Shown: piece by piece, positions 1 through 8,321 of the stretch
How positions within the stretch are numbered: position 1 is the first letter of the stretch
Layout of the letters: each line of letters starts with the position of its first letter
NCBI GenBank assembly: GCA_045588245.1
Contig: JAZNDW010000019.1
Location: 1-64,000 of the forward strand
Length of the DNA stretch: 64,000 bases
Direction: 5' to 3'
Source: DTU064 sp045588245
GTDB lineage: Bacteria > Bacillota > Clostridia > Oscillospirales > CAG-272
Made by a program: the position numbers and the translations under genes
Notes under the pieces: model-generated
The model's database searches: none
Told to the model about the DNA's origin: nothing
Seen by the model: only the letters and a program-made list of their open reading frames with translations

Positions 1-207
1 CCTTTCGTTTTTGGGAATGGGACGGGGCGCCCTTGACGTCGCCTCTACTATATATGTCGCTTTTTTTGTCAAAATCTTTCACTGTATTTGAAAATTTTTC
101 AAAAATATTTCTTCCACCTATATTTTACCATACGGCAGGGATGCAAGTAAATTATCGGATATTACAAATCTCACGCGCCGTTTTTGTGCAACAACACCGA
201 CGGAAAT
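1..207. other. Intergenic, no gene seen
   Basis: No supported coding frame. On the minus strand a TTGACA-like box (complement of positions 67-72) is followed after non-ideal spacing by TATAGT/TAGTAG, so a promoter for a gene lying beyond the left edge is possible but weak. Confidence 0.3.
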
Positions 208-243
208 AAAAAACGCGCAGGGGCTTTGCCCTTGCGCGTTTTT
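208..243 (-). terminator. Rho-independent terminator after the Gfo/Idh oxidoreductase
   Basis: A GC-rich stem (AAACGCGCA against TGCGCGTTT, extended by GGGC/GCCC around a short loop) lies just past the stop codon. On the minus strand it is followed by a run of six T. This is the classic intrinsic terminator form. Confidence 0.85.
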
Positions 244-248
244 CAACA

Positions 249-1424
249 TCAGTTATTATATGTACCGGAAAGATCGGCAACAGCGCCGTCAACGTCTGAC
301 TTGATCTTCGAGGTCTTTATCTTTTCCTGAAGATAAGCCCAGAATTCCTCGCCGTCGTTCGGAAGCTCTACCCAATCTTCCTTCCACGTCGAAAGCATCA
401 TAGCATTTGAGATGGAAAGACCGCGGATGCCCTCCTCACCGGGAGCGATGAGAGGCGTGCCGTTGAGAATATGATCGGTGAAGTTCTGGCAGATCTCGGT
501 GTGAGCGCCGCCGCGTCCTTCAACGGTAACGTCGATGACTTCGTAAGGGATCTTACCGAAGCCGTTATCGGTCGTTGCGTTATACTCGCGTTCGTCTACC
601 TCAGTGCGGTAGAATTTTAGTCCTGCGCCTTCGCGCACGAGCTTTCCGCGCGTGCCGGAGATCTCGAGGCGGTTCGTGCCGGGGAATTCGCCCGTTGTTG
701 TGATGAACACGCCCGTCGCACCGTTCGGATATTCAGCGTAAGCCGTTACGTTATCTTCAACTTCGATATCGTGATACTTGCCAAACTGGCAGAATGCACG
801 GATGCGGGACGGCATACCGAATATCCACTGCCAAAGGTCAAGATTGTGCGGACACTGATTCAAAAGAACCCCGCCACCTTCGCCTGCCCACGTTGCTCTC
901 CATCCGCCGCTGTTATAGTACGCCTGCGTGCGATACCAGTCTGTGATGATCCAAACGCAACGCTTCAGCTCGCCAAGCTCGCCTGCGGCGATCATGTCGT
1001 GCATCTTCTGATAATATTTATCTGTGCGCTGATTGAACATAAGACCAAACGCACAGCCGCTTTCCTTTGCGGCTTCGATAAATTCGGGAATAGCCTTCGT
1101 GTAAACACCGATCGGCTTTTCACAAAGGACATGGATCTTACGGCGGAACGCTTCGATTCCGAATACGGGATGATTGTAATGCGGAACCGCGATCAAAATC
1201 GCATCGATGTCACCCGAATCGAGCATCTTGATGCAATCATCGTAAAGTTTGGGTGTGGGCTTTTCCTTGCTCTCGCAGTAGGATTTTACCCACTCAAGTC
1301 TGTCGGGCTTGATGTCGCAGACAGCGGTAAGCTCCGCGCCCTTTACCTCGCCATCCACAAAGCGGCGAACGTGACCGGAACCCATGTTACCGATACCGAC
1401 AATACCGAATCTAACCTTTTCCAT
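249..1424 (-). CDS. Gfo/Idh/MocA family oxidoreductase
   Basis: Predicted cytoplasmic NAD(P)-dependent sugar or inositol dehydrogenase of about 391 residues, the usual family length. The N-terminal Rossmann fold shows GIVGIGNMGSGH right after the start, then the family's EKP motif (CEKPIG), whose lysine contributes to cofactor binding and catalysis. The C-terminal half is the alpha/beta GFO_IDH_MocA domain. The start was set at the ATG before EKVRFG because GGAG lies 4 bases upstream; an earlier in-frame ATG falls inside a 5'-UTR hairpin. It has its own terminator and no sugar-pathway neighbours, so the substrate cannot be inferred. Confidence 0.85.
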   Translation of the reverse strand: MEKVRFGIVGIGNMGSGHVRRFVDGEVKGAELTAVCDIKPDRLEWVKSYCESKEKPTPKLYDDCIKMLDSGDIDAILIAVPHYNHPVFGIEAFRRKIHVLCEKPIGVYTKAIPEFIEAAKESGCAFGLMFNQRTDKYYQKMHDMIAAGELGELKRCVWIITDWYRTQAYYNSGGWRATWAGEGGGVLLNQCPHNLDLWQWIFGMPSRIRAFCQFGKYHDIEVEDNVTAYAEYPNGATGVFITTTGEFPGTNRLEISGTRGKLVREGAGLKFYRTEVDEREYNATTDNGFGKIPYEVIDVTVEGRGGAHTEICQNFTDHILNGTPLIAPGEEGIRGLSISNAMMLSTWKEDWVELPNDGEEFWAYLQEKIKTSKIKSDVDGAVADLSGTYNN

Positions 1425-1426
1425 AA

Positions 1427-1450
1427 TACTCTCCATTCTGCCGTCCGGCA
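1427..1450 (-). promoter_or_regulatory. 5'-UTR hairpin plus ribosome-binding site, short form (element copy 1)
   Basis: The mRNA-sense arrangement is an AT-rich lead, the stem TGCCG-GA-CGGCA, then GAATGGAG and, 4 bases on, the ATG of the oxidoreductase. The sequence after the stem matches four other upstream regions in this window (before mrp, clp, the methyltransferase and mltG). This copy has the shortest stem. Confidence 0.5.
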
Positions 1451-1472
1451 TAAAAATTAAAACTTGATTTGA

Positions 1473-2321
1473 TTATTTTCCGAGTGCTTCGATTGCATCG
1501 GCTGTATTCAACAGCCACTCGTGAGGCGTAAGCTCGATCTTACCGGCGTCGCAAAGACGTGCAAGCTCGGGGGAAATGGGCATACGGTCGAGCAGCTGCA
1601 GTCCATACTCTTCCGCGCTCTTTTCCGTTTTCCCCTCGCCGAAAACGCTGATCTTCTTGCCGCAGTCGGGACATTCGACGTAGCTCATGTTTTCAACGAG
1701 ACCGACAACGGGGATGTTCATCATCTTCGCCATGTTAACGGCTTTTGCCACGATCATGGATACGAGCTCCTGCGGGCTCGTTACGATGATGATGCCATCA
1801 AGCGGAACCGACTGGAAGATCGTGAGCGGTACGTCACCCGTTCCGGGAGGCATATCGATGAACATTATATCGTTATAACCCCAGACGACGTCCGTCCAGA
1901 ACTGTTTGACCGTGCCTGCGATAACGGGACCGCGCCATACGACGGGGCTTGTCTCGTCTTCGAGCAAGAGATTGACCGACATTACCTTGATTCCCGTTGC
2001 CGTTGCGGGCGGGATGATGCCGTTTTCGTCACCCTCTGCACCGCCACTTTTAAGACCGAACGCCTTCGGTATGGACGGACCTGTAATATCTGCATCCATG
2101 ATAGCGACGTTATATCCTCTACGCTTCATCGTGAGCGCGAGAAGTGAGGTGACCATGCTCTTGCCGACACCGCCTTTACCGCTGACGACGGCAATGACTT
2201 TTTTTACTTTACTGTATGCATTAATAGGTTCGATAAGCGACTGCGGATCCTTTTTCGAGGGGCAATCCATGCCGCACGTCGAACAGTCATGCGTGCATCC
2301 GTTATTTGTATTCTCTGCCAT
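1473..2321 (-). CDS. Mrp/NBP35-type P-loop ATPase, iron-sulfur cluster carrier
   Basis: Likely assembles or carries a [4Fe-4S] cluster to apo-proteins in the cytoplasm, as Mrp/ApbC/Nbp35 proteins do. Visible: an N-terminal ferredoxin-like cysteine set at C9, C13, C16 and C20 (as in eukaryotic Nbp35), the deviant Walker A GKGGVGKS near residues 49-56, the switch motif DMPPGTGD near 156-163, and the bridging CxxC at C217/C220 that holds the cluster at the dimer interface. Length of 282 residues is normal. It starts at ATG behind CGGAGAAATATA and is preceded by a hairpin element and a plausible promoter. Confidence 0.9.
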   Translation of the reverse strand: MAENTNNGCTHDCSTCGMDCPSKKDPQSLIEPINAYSKVKKVIAVVSGKGGVGKSMVTSLLALTMKRRGYNVAIMDADITGPSIPKAFGLKSGGAEGDENGIIPPATATGIKVMSVNLLLEDETSPVVWRGPVIAGTVKQFWTDVVWGYNDIMFIDMPPGTGDVPLTIFQSVPLDGIIIVTSPQELVSMIVAKAVNMAKMMNIPVVGLVENMSYVECPDCGKKISVFGEGKTEKSAEEYGLQLLDRMPISPELARLCDAGKIELTPHEWLLNTADAIEALGK

Positions 2322-2325
2322 TATA

Positions 2326-2350
2326 TTTCTCCGTTCTGCCGCCGGGCGGC
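2326..2350 (-). promoter_or_regulatory. 5'-UTR hairpin plus ribosome-binding site (element copy 2, mrp)
   Basis: The mRNA-sense order is an AT-rich lead, GCCGCC-C-GGCGGC, then AGAACGGAG before the mrp ATG. The stem arms are at 2338-2343 and 2345-2350. The layout is the same as before the clp, methyltransferase and mltG genes. Confidence 0.6.
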
Positions 2351-2395
2351 GACATTTTTTCTAAACTTCTATCAGCGGAATTTCCACTACCTCTT

Positions 2396-2425
2396 ATTAT
2401 AGTCCACAGAAGCGGTGATATTCAA
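2396..2425 (-). promoter_or_regulatory. Candidate sigma-A promoter for mrp
   Basis: On the minus strand TTGAAT (complement of 2420-2425) is followed by an 18-base spacer and a perfect TATAAT (complement of 2396-2401). It lies in the gap between the upstream ATPase-like gene and mrp, so mrp can be transcribed independently. Confidence 0.55.
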
Positions 2426-2428
2426 GAG

Positions 2429-5191
2429 TTAATTTCTTTTTCTTTTCGTTTTTGTCGATGTTTTTTCACGCATCAGAAATCTTTTGCCTTCATAGACCGC
2501 AATCATTACGGCAGCAGGGATCAACGATACTAATAGCGCACACTCATCGGGGCAGATAACACCGACTGCTGTGGCAACCTGAGGGGAGATCGTGATCAGG
2601 ATTATCAACAGTAACGCCGAACTGATAAAAAGACACGTTGCTGCGTTGATGCTGCGGTGAGACGAAAAGACGGAATATTCGCTCCGCCCCTCGCCGCAAA
2701 CGACGAGCAGCGACAAGATCACCGACACAAATATGACCGTTGCCTGCATCTCTGCGGCAACGCCGAGCACGCTCGGCACCAGCATCGTGACAGCACCCCA
2801 AAGCACTCCGTAAAGAACTGCGATGCCAATTCCGGAAAAAGGATGGCGCAGCTTTTCGTACACGTTGGAACGGCGGCGGATCGTCTTGTAATCGGGACGT
2901 TCAAGCGCTATCGTCATAACGGCGAAAAAGTCAAAGATAAGTCCCCACAAAAGTATCTGCGCTGCGGAAAGCGCCGAATCATGGAAAACGGCGGAATAGA
3001 GCACCGAAAACATTCGTGCGATCTGCGAGGTTACAAGATACTCCGCTATCGCGGCAACGTTTTCATATATCTTTTTGGAATACGAAACACATTCCACGAT
3101 CGACGGAAGTCCGCCAAGCTCAGAGGTGGCGCGCGGAATGACCGTATCCGCGTGCATCTTCAACGTTTGCGAAACACCGTCGGAGGATTCGAATAAAAGA
3201 CGCTCTTTTTCGTTTTGGTAATTGATATTTTCATAAGACAGAGCGAAGCTTGCACCGACTCCGTGCAACAAACGCAGTTCCCTCGTCGTGTCACCGTCGG
3301 GATTCCCGACGTATGCAGTGCGAAGTCCCTCTTTTTGCATCAGAGATATGAATGCCATCATTTGCTTTGTGTCAAAGCCGATGAGCAGCGTTTTTGTCGC
3401 TGCGGCATGCTTTTGTTCATTGGCTGACATTGATGCAAAATCCTTCGCCAAAATCAGATCTTCGGGATTTTGCATGATTCCGACACGACTCGCGGCAAGG
3501 GCGGATGACCGTCCGCTTCCCGTCATGATGAGGCGTATGCCCGCTTCGCGGCACGCCTCGATGGCATCTATTGTGTCAGGAGCAAGCGGTCGGTAAAAAG
3601 CGATGATGCCGACAAGCTGTACGTCGGTTTCCGTGAACGAAAGACGTTCTCTTGAGCTAAACGGCGTCACCTTTCGCGCGATTCCGACGACGGCGGCTCC
3701 ACGCCGTTCGTGATATGTTACCCCGGCGGTGAGCGCCGCACGCACCTTATCCGACATTGGCACGATTGCTCCGTCGTCGCCGTAAAGACTTACGGCGCGA
3801 CCGATAATGTCTGCGGCGCCACCGTTCATATAGGCAACGTATCCGCCGTCATCGTATGTAAGCTCAACGTCAAACGCCAATTCACCGCCCGCGTCGCCTG
3901 ACATAACGGGAACCACGCCGTTAGAATAAACGTCCACGGTGCCGATCCCGTTCTTTTTTATAAATTGGTCGATCAGCTGCGAGGTCTCGCTTCGCTTCAT
4001 CTCTCCCGATGAAACGGAGTTGCCGTACATTCCCGTTGAGATCATGGCAAACCTGAACAGCTCAGGTGCGGCGTCGGGTTCGCTTTCGTCCACCATTTTA
4101 CCGTCGCGCAACGTGATGTATCTGCATTCGATGCCGTCCGCGGTGAGCACGCCGTTTTCTGCGAAAACGATGGCGTCAAGGTCTGCGAGCGCTTCGATCG
4201 AACGGACGCCGCGTACGGATGATCCGCCTCGGCGCGGTGCGTTACCGCTGCCGCCGGCGAGCGCCGCTATTCCCATAGCGGCGGCGATGTCGCCTATCGC
4301 GGAATAATATTCGCACATGGAAGCAACGCATAAAGCAAGCCCCATAAAAAATACGTCATAAATGCCGCGCTGACCGAAGATCAGGTTGAGTCCCGTGATG
4401 AGAAACACCGTCAGAGTCATAACGGCACCCCAAACGCGGCTGTACCGTTCAAGCAAGCGAGTGAGCTTCAGCTCGCCGCCGCGAATTACTTTAAGCTCTC
4501 CGCGTGATCTGACGGCGAGCGTGTCGCCGCCGATCTCGACGGCGACGGCGATGCACTTTCCCGAAAGAATACTGCTCCCCGCAAAAAGCATATTAACACA
4601 CGCGGAGGGTGCCGTTGCAGGATCGAGTTCGCACGCCGTTTTGTGAGTCACACCCGGATTTGACGTGATATTCTCCTCGTAAACGGAAAGATCCTCAGCG
4701 GAGATGATCCTGCAGTCGCAGGGAACGATGTCGCCCGTTCTCAGTCTGATGATGTCGCCGCGCACGACGCGTCTTGCGTCTATGCGGTAAACGGCACCGC
4801 CGCGCATCACGGTAACGCTCGGCATGACTGCCGCCGCGGACGATGCCGCCTCGAGATAGCGGCGCGCACGGATGTACGCAAAAGTGCGAACGGCGATGCT
4901 GAAAATGAGTATCGGAATTATGACCGAGGCGGCGTGTTCCTCGCCGAATACGGCGGCAGTTGCCGCCGTTATGAGCAAGAGAATCAGCATCAGGTCTGAA
5001 GCACAGTACGCAAGATATTTCGGCAGCGACGTATGCTCTTCTGCATATATTCTGTTAACTCCGTGGCGACGGTAGCGATGCTTCACTTCAACCGAGTCAA
5101 GCCCCGACGCCGGGTCAACGCGAAGCGCCTCGTAAACACTCTTTATCGGAGCCGAGTGCCATGCGGTTCTGTTAAGCTGTAATTTTTTCAT
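2429..5191 (-). CDS. P-type ATPase homologue with all catalytic motifs lost (pseudoenzyme)
   Basis: A 920-residue membrane protein with P2-type (Ca2+-ATPase-like) architecture: N-terminal cation-ATPase domain (residues ~10-60), transmembrane pairs near 60-105 and 250-290, A and P/N domains, and a C-terminal membrane block near 730-900. Every hallmark is altered. TGES is TSNP (176-179); the M4 PEGL site is CEYY (293-296); DKTGTLT is AENGVLT (344-350), losing the phosphorylated Asp; the P-domain TGD is TGS (557-559); the GDGxND region reads VGNPDGD (628-634). The frame is open and full length, so this is not a decaying pseudogene. It cannot run the phosphoenzyme cycle as known; a regulatory or scaffold role is inference. 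Its ATG overlaps the Clp stop (TGATG), implying translational coupling. Confidence 0.8.
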   Translation of the reverse strand: MKKLQLNRTAWHSAPIKSVYEALRVDPASGLDSVEVKHRYRRHGVNRIYAEEHTSLPKYLAYCASDLMLILLLITAATAAVFGEEHAASVIIPILIFSIAVRTFAYIRARRYLEAASSAAAVMPSVTVMRGGAVYRIDARRVVRGDIIRLRTGDIVPCDCRIISAEDLSVYEENITSNPGVTHKTACELDPATAPSACVNMLFAGSSILSGKCIAVAVEIGGDTLAVRSRGELKVIRGGELKLTRLLERYSRVWGAVMTLTVFLITGLNLIFGQRGIYDVFFMGLALCVASMCEYYSAIGDIAAAMGIAALAGGSGNAPRRGGSSVRGVRSIEALADLDAIVFAENGVLTADGIECRYITLRDGKMVDESEPDAAPELFRFAMISTGMYGNSVSSGEMKRSETSQLIDQFIKKNGIGTVDVYSNGVVPVMSGDAGGELAFDVELTYDDGGYVAYMNGGAADIIGRAVSLYGDDGAIVPMSDKVRAALTAGVTYHERRGAAVVGIARKVTPFSSRERLSFTETDVQLVGIIAFYRPLAPDTIDAIEACREAGIRLIMTGSGRSSALAASRVGIMQNPEDLILAKDFASMSANEQKHAAATKTLLIGFDTKQMMAFISLMQKEGLRTAYVGNPDGDTTRELRLLHGVGASFALSYENINYQNEKERLLFESSDGVSQTLKMHADTVIPRATSELGGLPSIVECVSYSKKIYENVAAIAEYLVTSQIARMFSVLYSAVFHDSALSAAQILLWGLIFDFFAVMTIALERPDYKTIRRRSNVYEKLRHPFSGIGIAVLYGVLWGAVTMLVPSVLGVAAEMQATVIFVSVILSLLVVCGEGRSEYSVFSSHRSINAATCLFISSALLLIILITISPQVATAVGVICPDECALLVSLIPAAVMIAVYEGKRFLMREKTSTKTKRKRN

Positions 5192-7524
5192 CAGCTATCT
5201 TTATAGCAGTGTACCGTCAAGCCCTTGCCCGATGCGTCAGCATCGACGGCGGCGAGAGTGATTCTGTTTTCCCTTGCGGAAACGATCGCCTCCGCGAGAG
5301 GGTCCTCAACGTGTTTTTCTATATATCGGCGCATATTTCTTGCGCCGAATTTGAACGAGTACGACTCGTGCGCAATGCGCTGAAGCGCCGCATCCGTAAA
5401 CGTAACGGTGATACCGCGTTCGCGCATGGCGGTTGTAAGATCACCCGTCATAATGCGTGCGATCGCAACAAAATCCTCCTCTGACAGCGAACGGAACGTT
5501 ATGATCTCGTCAACACGGTTCAAAAACTCGGGGCGCAAAAACTCGGAGAGCGCCTTTTCCGTTTTGTCGGTGGAAAATCCGTCAACGCTGTCGGAAAATC
5601 CCGCCGTGTTCGATCCGCCGACGGAGCCTGCGTTTGTCGTCATAACGATAACGGTGCTCGAAAAATCCACGTGCTTGCCGTGAGCGTCCGTTATCTCTCC
5701 GTCATCAAGTATCTGAAGCAGGATATTCATTACGTCGGGGTGTGCCTTTTCGATCTCATCGAAAAGAATGACCGAATACGGACGGCGACGGATCTTTTCC
5801 GTCAACTGTCCTGCGTCATCGTAGCCGACGTAGCCGGGCGGCGAGCCGATGATACGCGAAACGGAATGTTTCTCCATAAATTCAGACATATCGAGACGTA
5901 TGAGCGTTTCGGGCGAGCTGAACAGATCGTTTGCAAGAGTTTTGACGAGCTCTGTTTTGCCGACGCCCGTCGGACCTGCGAATATGAACGAAACGGGCTT
6001 GCGTTTGTACGTCACGCCCGCGCGGCTGCGCTTGATAGCTCTTGTAACGGCGGCAACAGCTTCGTCCTGACCGACGATGCGCGACTTCAGGCGCGAATCC
6101 AGCTCCGCGATGCGGTCAAATTCATCTTCTTTTATATCCGTCGCGGGAATACCCGTCCATATCTCTATAACGTGTGCAAGATCGCCCACCGTCAGCTCAA
6201 GCGTGTCACACTTACGGTCAAGCTCGACAAGCTCATGCTCAAGCCGCATAATGTCGCTCTTCATACGCGCCATGTGCTCGTAGTGTGCTTTGGCGGCTTC
6301 TTCGCCTTCCGGAGTTTCCTTCGTTTCCGCTTCCGCATATTCCGCACGGACGTGCTTCAGTTCATCTTTTACGGCGAAGCGTCTGTTCACGGCATCCTCG
6401 GAGAGAGAAACGAACGAGAGGGCTTCGTCGATCAGGTCGATAGCTTTATCGGGAAGGTATCTGTCCGTGATATAGCGCTCCGACATCAAAACGGCGCGCT
6501 CAAGGATATATTCTGGCATTTTCACGCTGTGAAAGCCCTCGTAGTAGTGTTTGATTCCGCGAAGTATCTCTATCGTATCCGCAACGGACGGTTCGTTGAC
6601 CGTAACGGGTTGGAATCGACGCTCAAGCGCCGTATCCTTTTCGATATGCTTGCGGTATTCTGTCAAGGTCGTCGCGCCGATGACCTGAATTTCGCCGCGC
6701 GACAACGCAGGCTTCAGTATATTCGCCGCGTTCATACTGCCCTCTGCATCGCCCGCACCGACTATGTTGTGCACCTCGTCGATAACGAGGATGACGTTGC
6801 CCGCGGACTTGACCTCGTTCAAGAGACCCAAAACGCGCGATTCAAACTGACCGCGGAACTGCGTTCCCGCGACAAGCGCCGTCAAGTCAACAAGGTGCAC
6901 TTCGCATCCGCGCAGACGGTACGGTACGTTATCGTCCGCGATGCGCTGTGCCAGCGCCTCTGCGATGGCGGTCTTGCCGACGCCGGGCTCACCAATCAGG
7001 CACGGATTGTTCTTCTGTCTGCGGCAAAGTATGCCTATCATACGCGAAAGCTCGCGGTCGCGTCCTACGATGCGGTCAAGACGGCCCGCTTCCGCTTCCG
7101 CGGTGAGATTCTTTGTATATACGTCAAGGAATTTGCGCTTCGAGCGCTTTTTGTCGTCTGCATCGGCGCCGTGCGCTTTATCCTTTGTTTCTTTTTTATC
7201 TTTGCGCGATGGGATACCGCCGCCGAAAAGCTTCGGAATATCTATGGGCGGCGCGCCCGCATCTTCAACTTCATCGTCGCCGTCATCGCCGCGCTCCGTC
7301 ATGGACATATCAAATCCCGATGACAGTGCGTTTTCCATGTCGGCTTCCATTTTTTCAAGATCGTCCTCGGAGATACCCATTTTCGATAAAATATCGTCAA
7401 CAGGCTTCAGTCCGAGCTCCTTCGCGCATTTAAGGCAGAGACCTTCGTTCTTGGTCTCGCCGTTTTCAATTTTTGTTATAAATACTACCGCAATACGCTT
7501 GCGGCATCTGCTGCACATCTGCAT
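5191..7524 (-). CDS. ClpE/ClpC-type AAA+ unfoldase with N-terminal zinc finger
   Basis: An ATP-dependent protein unfoldase that would feed ClpP. The N-terminus has a Cys4 zinc finger (C4, C7, C30, C33) as in ClpE, then an acidic, charged linker (residues ~55-130). AAA-1 has Walker A GEPGVGKT at 178-185, followed by a short coiled middle domain near 390-450. AAA-2 has GPTGVGKT. After the second Walker B, TTNAG is followed by AGF in the position of the ClpP-docking [LIV]GF loop. The standard Clp N-domain repeats are absent. At 777 residues it fits ClpE-like proteins. The start follows GGAG. No CtsR or McsB gene is nearby; the partner gene downstream is the pseudo-P-type ATPase. Confidence 0.9.
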   Translation of the reverse strand: MQMCSRCRKRIAVVFITKIENGETKNEGLCLKCAKELGLKPVDDILSKMGISEDDLEKMEADMENALSSGFDMSMTERGDDGDDEVEDAGAPPIDIPKLFGGGIPSRKDKKETKDKAHGADADDKKRSKRKFLDVYTKNLTAEAEAGRLDRIVGRDRELSRMIGILCRRQKNNPCLIGEPGVGKTAIAEALAQRIADDNVPYRLRGCEVHLVDLTALVAGTQFRGQFESRVLGLLNEVKSAGNVILVIDEVHNIVGAGDAEGSMNAANILKPALSRGEIQVIGATTLTEYRKHIEKDTALERRFQPVTVNEPSVADTIEILRGIKHYYEGFHSVKMPEYILERAVLMSERYITDRYLPDKAIDLIDEALSFVSLSEDAVNRRFAVKDELKHVRAEYAEAETKETPEGEEAAKAHYEHMARMKSDIMRLEHELVELDRKCDTLELTVGDLAHVIEIWTGIPATDIKEDEFDRIAELDSRLKSRIVGQDEAVAAVTRAIKRSRAGVTYKRKPVSFIFAGPTGVGKTELVKTLANDLFSSPETLIRLDMSEFMEKHSVSRIIGSPPGYVGYDDAGQLTEKIRRRPYSVILFDEIEKAHPDVMNILLQILDDGEITDAHGKHVDFSSTVIVMTTNAGSVGGSNTAGFSDSVDGFSTDKTEKALSEFLRPEFLNRVDEIITFRSLSEEDFVAIARIMTGDLTTAMRERGITVTFTDAALQRIAHESYSFKFGARNMRRYIEKHVEDPLAEAIVSARENRITLAAVDADASGKGLTVHCYKDS

Positions 7525-7527
7525 TAT

Positions 7528-7555
7528 TGACTCCGTTCAGCCGCCCTGCGGCGGC
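7528..7555 (-). promoter_or_regulatory. 5'-UTR hairpin plus ribosome-binding site (element copy 3, clp)
   Basis: Sense order: AT-rich lead, GCCGCC-GCAG-GGCGGC (arms complementary to 7550-7555 and 7540-7545), TGAACGGAG, then the clp ATG. This is one of five matching arrangements in the first 17 kb. Confidence 0.6.
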
Positions 7556-7569
7556 AATTATTTACCTAT

Positions 7570-8301
7570 TTATAATTGTACCAGCACTTCTGCAAGAAGC
7601 GAGAGTCTGATACCCGAAAACAGCTTCACAAGTACTGTTTTATCAATGATCTCTGCCGAGAAGCCTATTGGGTCTATGTACCCGAGTACTTCCACAACGG
7701 ATATCGCAAGAGTGCTCCAGATAACCGCATAAAACAAAGAACATATGACTCCGAAAATAAGTCCTGCCAAGGAATTAAGCTGTTTCAATACGGGAAGCTC
7801 AAAACATGCGTCAAGCGTTGCGGTAATAATGGAAAGAATAATCAAAAAACCGACAAACAACGCAAAAAACGCAACAGCCGCCGATATCGACGTTGCCACA
7901 GCCAAGGCAATCTTATCCGACATGGCATTCACCGTTAGCTCGGTTGCCGCTTCCGGGGACGAAAATTCCGCAATAAACGCGGGCAAATCAACGCCGAACC
8001 GTTCGATTATAGATGTAAACGCATCGGGCATATCGGAGAAAAGCTGTTCGGTCGAACGGACCGAATCAGAATTCATTCCGAGAAGCGAAGTGAGCGTTTC
8101 CTTTATCCCCGACGAAATACGGGGCAAAAACACCTTACCGCACAAAAAGTCCGCAACGTAAGGCGTGAAGAACACCGACGCAAAAAACGACAGCGCCGCC
8201 GACGCAAGATTCATTACCGAACGTATGAATCCGCGCTTGTAACCTCCGATTATCGTTATTACGATAACAGCAAGTATAAACACATCCAAAAATAAACTCA
8301 T
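7570..8301 (-). CDS. CvpA family membrane protein
   Basis: A 243-residue integral membrane protein. The first 30 residues carry the CvpA hallmark of a hydrophobic helix followed by GGYKRGFIRS, then a second helix. Two more hydrophobic segments lie near residues 135-165 and 175-205, with a soluble stretch between them (~70-125). CvpA proteins are linked to colicin V export in E. coli and to envelope homeostasis elsewhere; the molecular activity is unsettled. The start follows AGGAG. It lies 20 bases after the preceding beta-propeller-like gene and 45 before clp, suggesting one operon. Confidence 0.85.
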   Translation of the reverse strand: MSLFLDVFILAVIVITIIGGYKRGFIRSVMNLASAALSFFASVFFTPYVADFLCGKVFLPRISSGIKETLTSLLGMNSDSVRSTEQLFSDMPDAFTSIIERFGVDLPAFIAEFSSPEAATELTVNAMSDKIALAVATSISAAVAFFALFVGFLIILSIITATLDACFELPVLKQLNSLAGLIFGVICSLFYAVIWSTLAISVVEVLGYIDPIGFSAEIIDKTVLVKLFSGIRLSLLAEVLVQL

Positions 8302-8321
8302 TACTGTGTTCTCCTGACTTT

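Noticed and set aside
2429..5191. Calling the P-type ATPase homologue a pseudogene
   Set aside because: The frame is uninterrupted for 920 codons, has a coupled start and keeps its membrane and domain plan; decay would be expected to leave stops or frameshifts.
5671..7323. 550-codon open frame antisense to the Clp gene
   Set aside because: The opposite strand encodes an unmistakable AAA+ unfoldase; this frame has no domain and rare composition.
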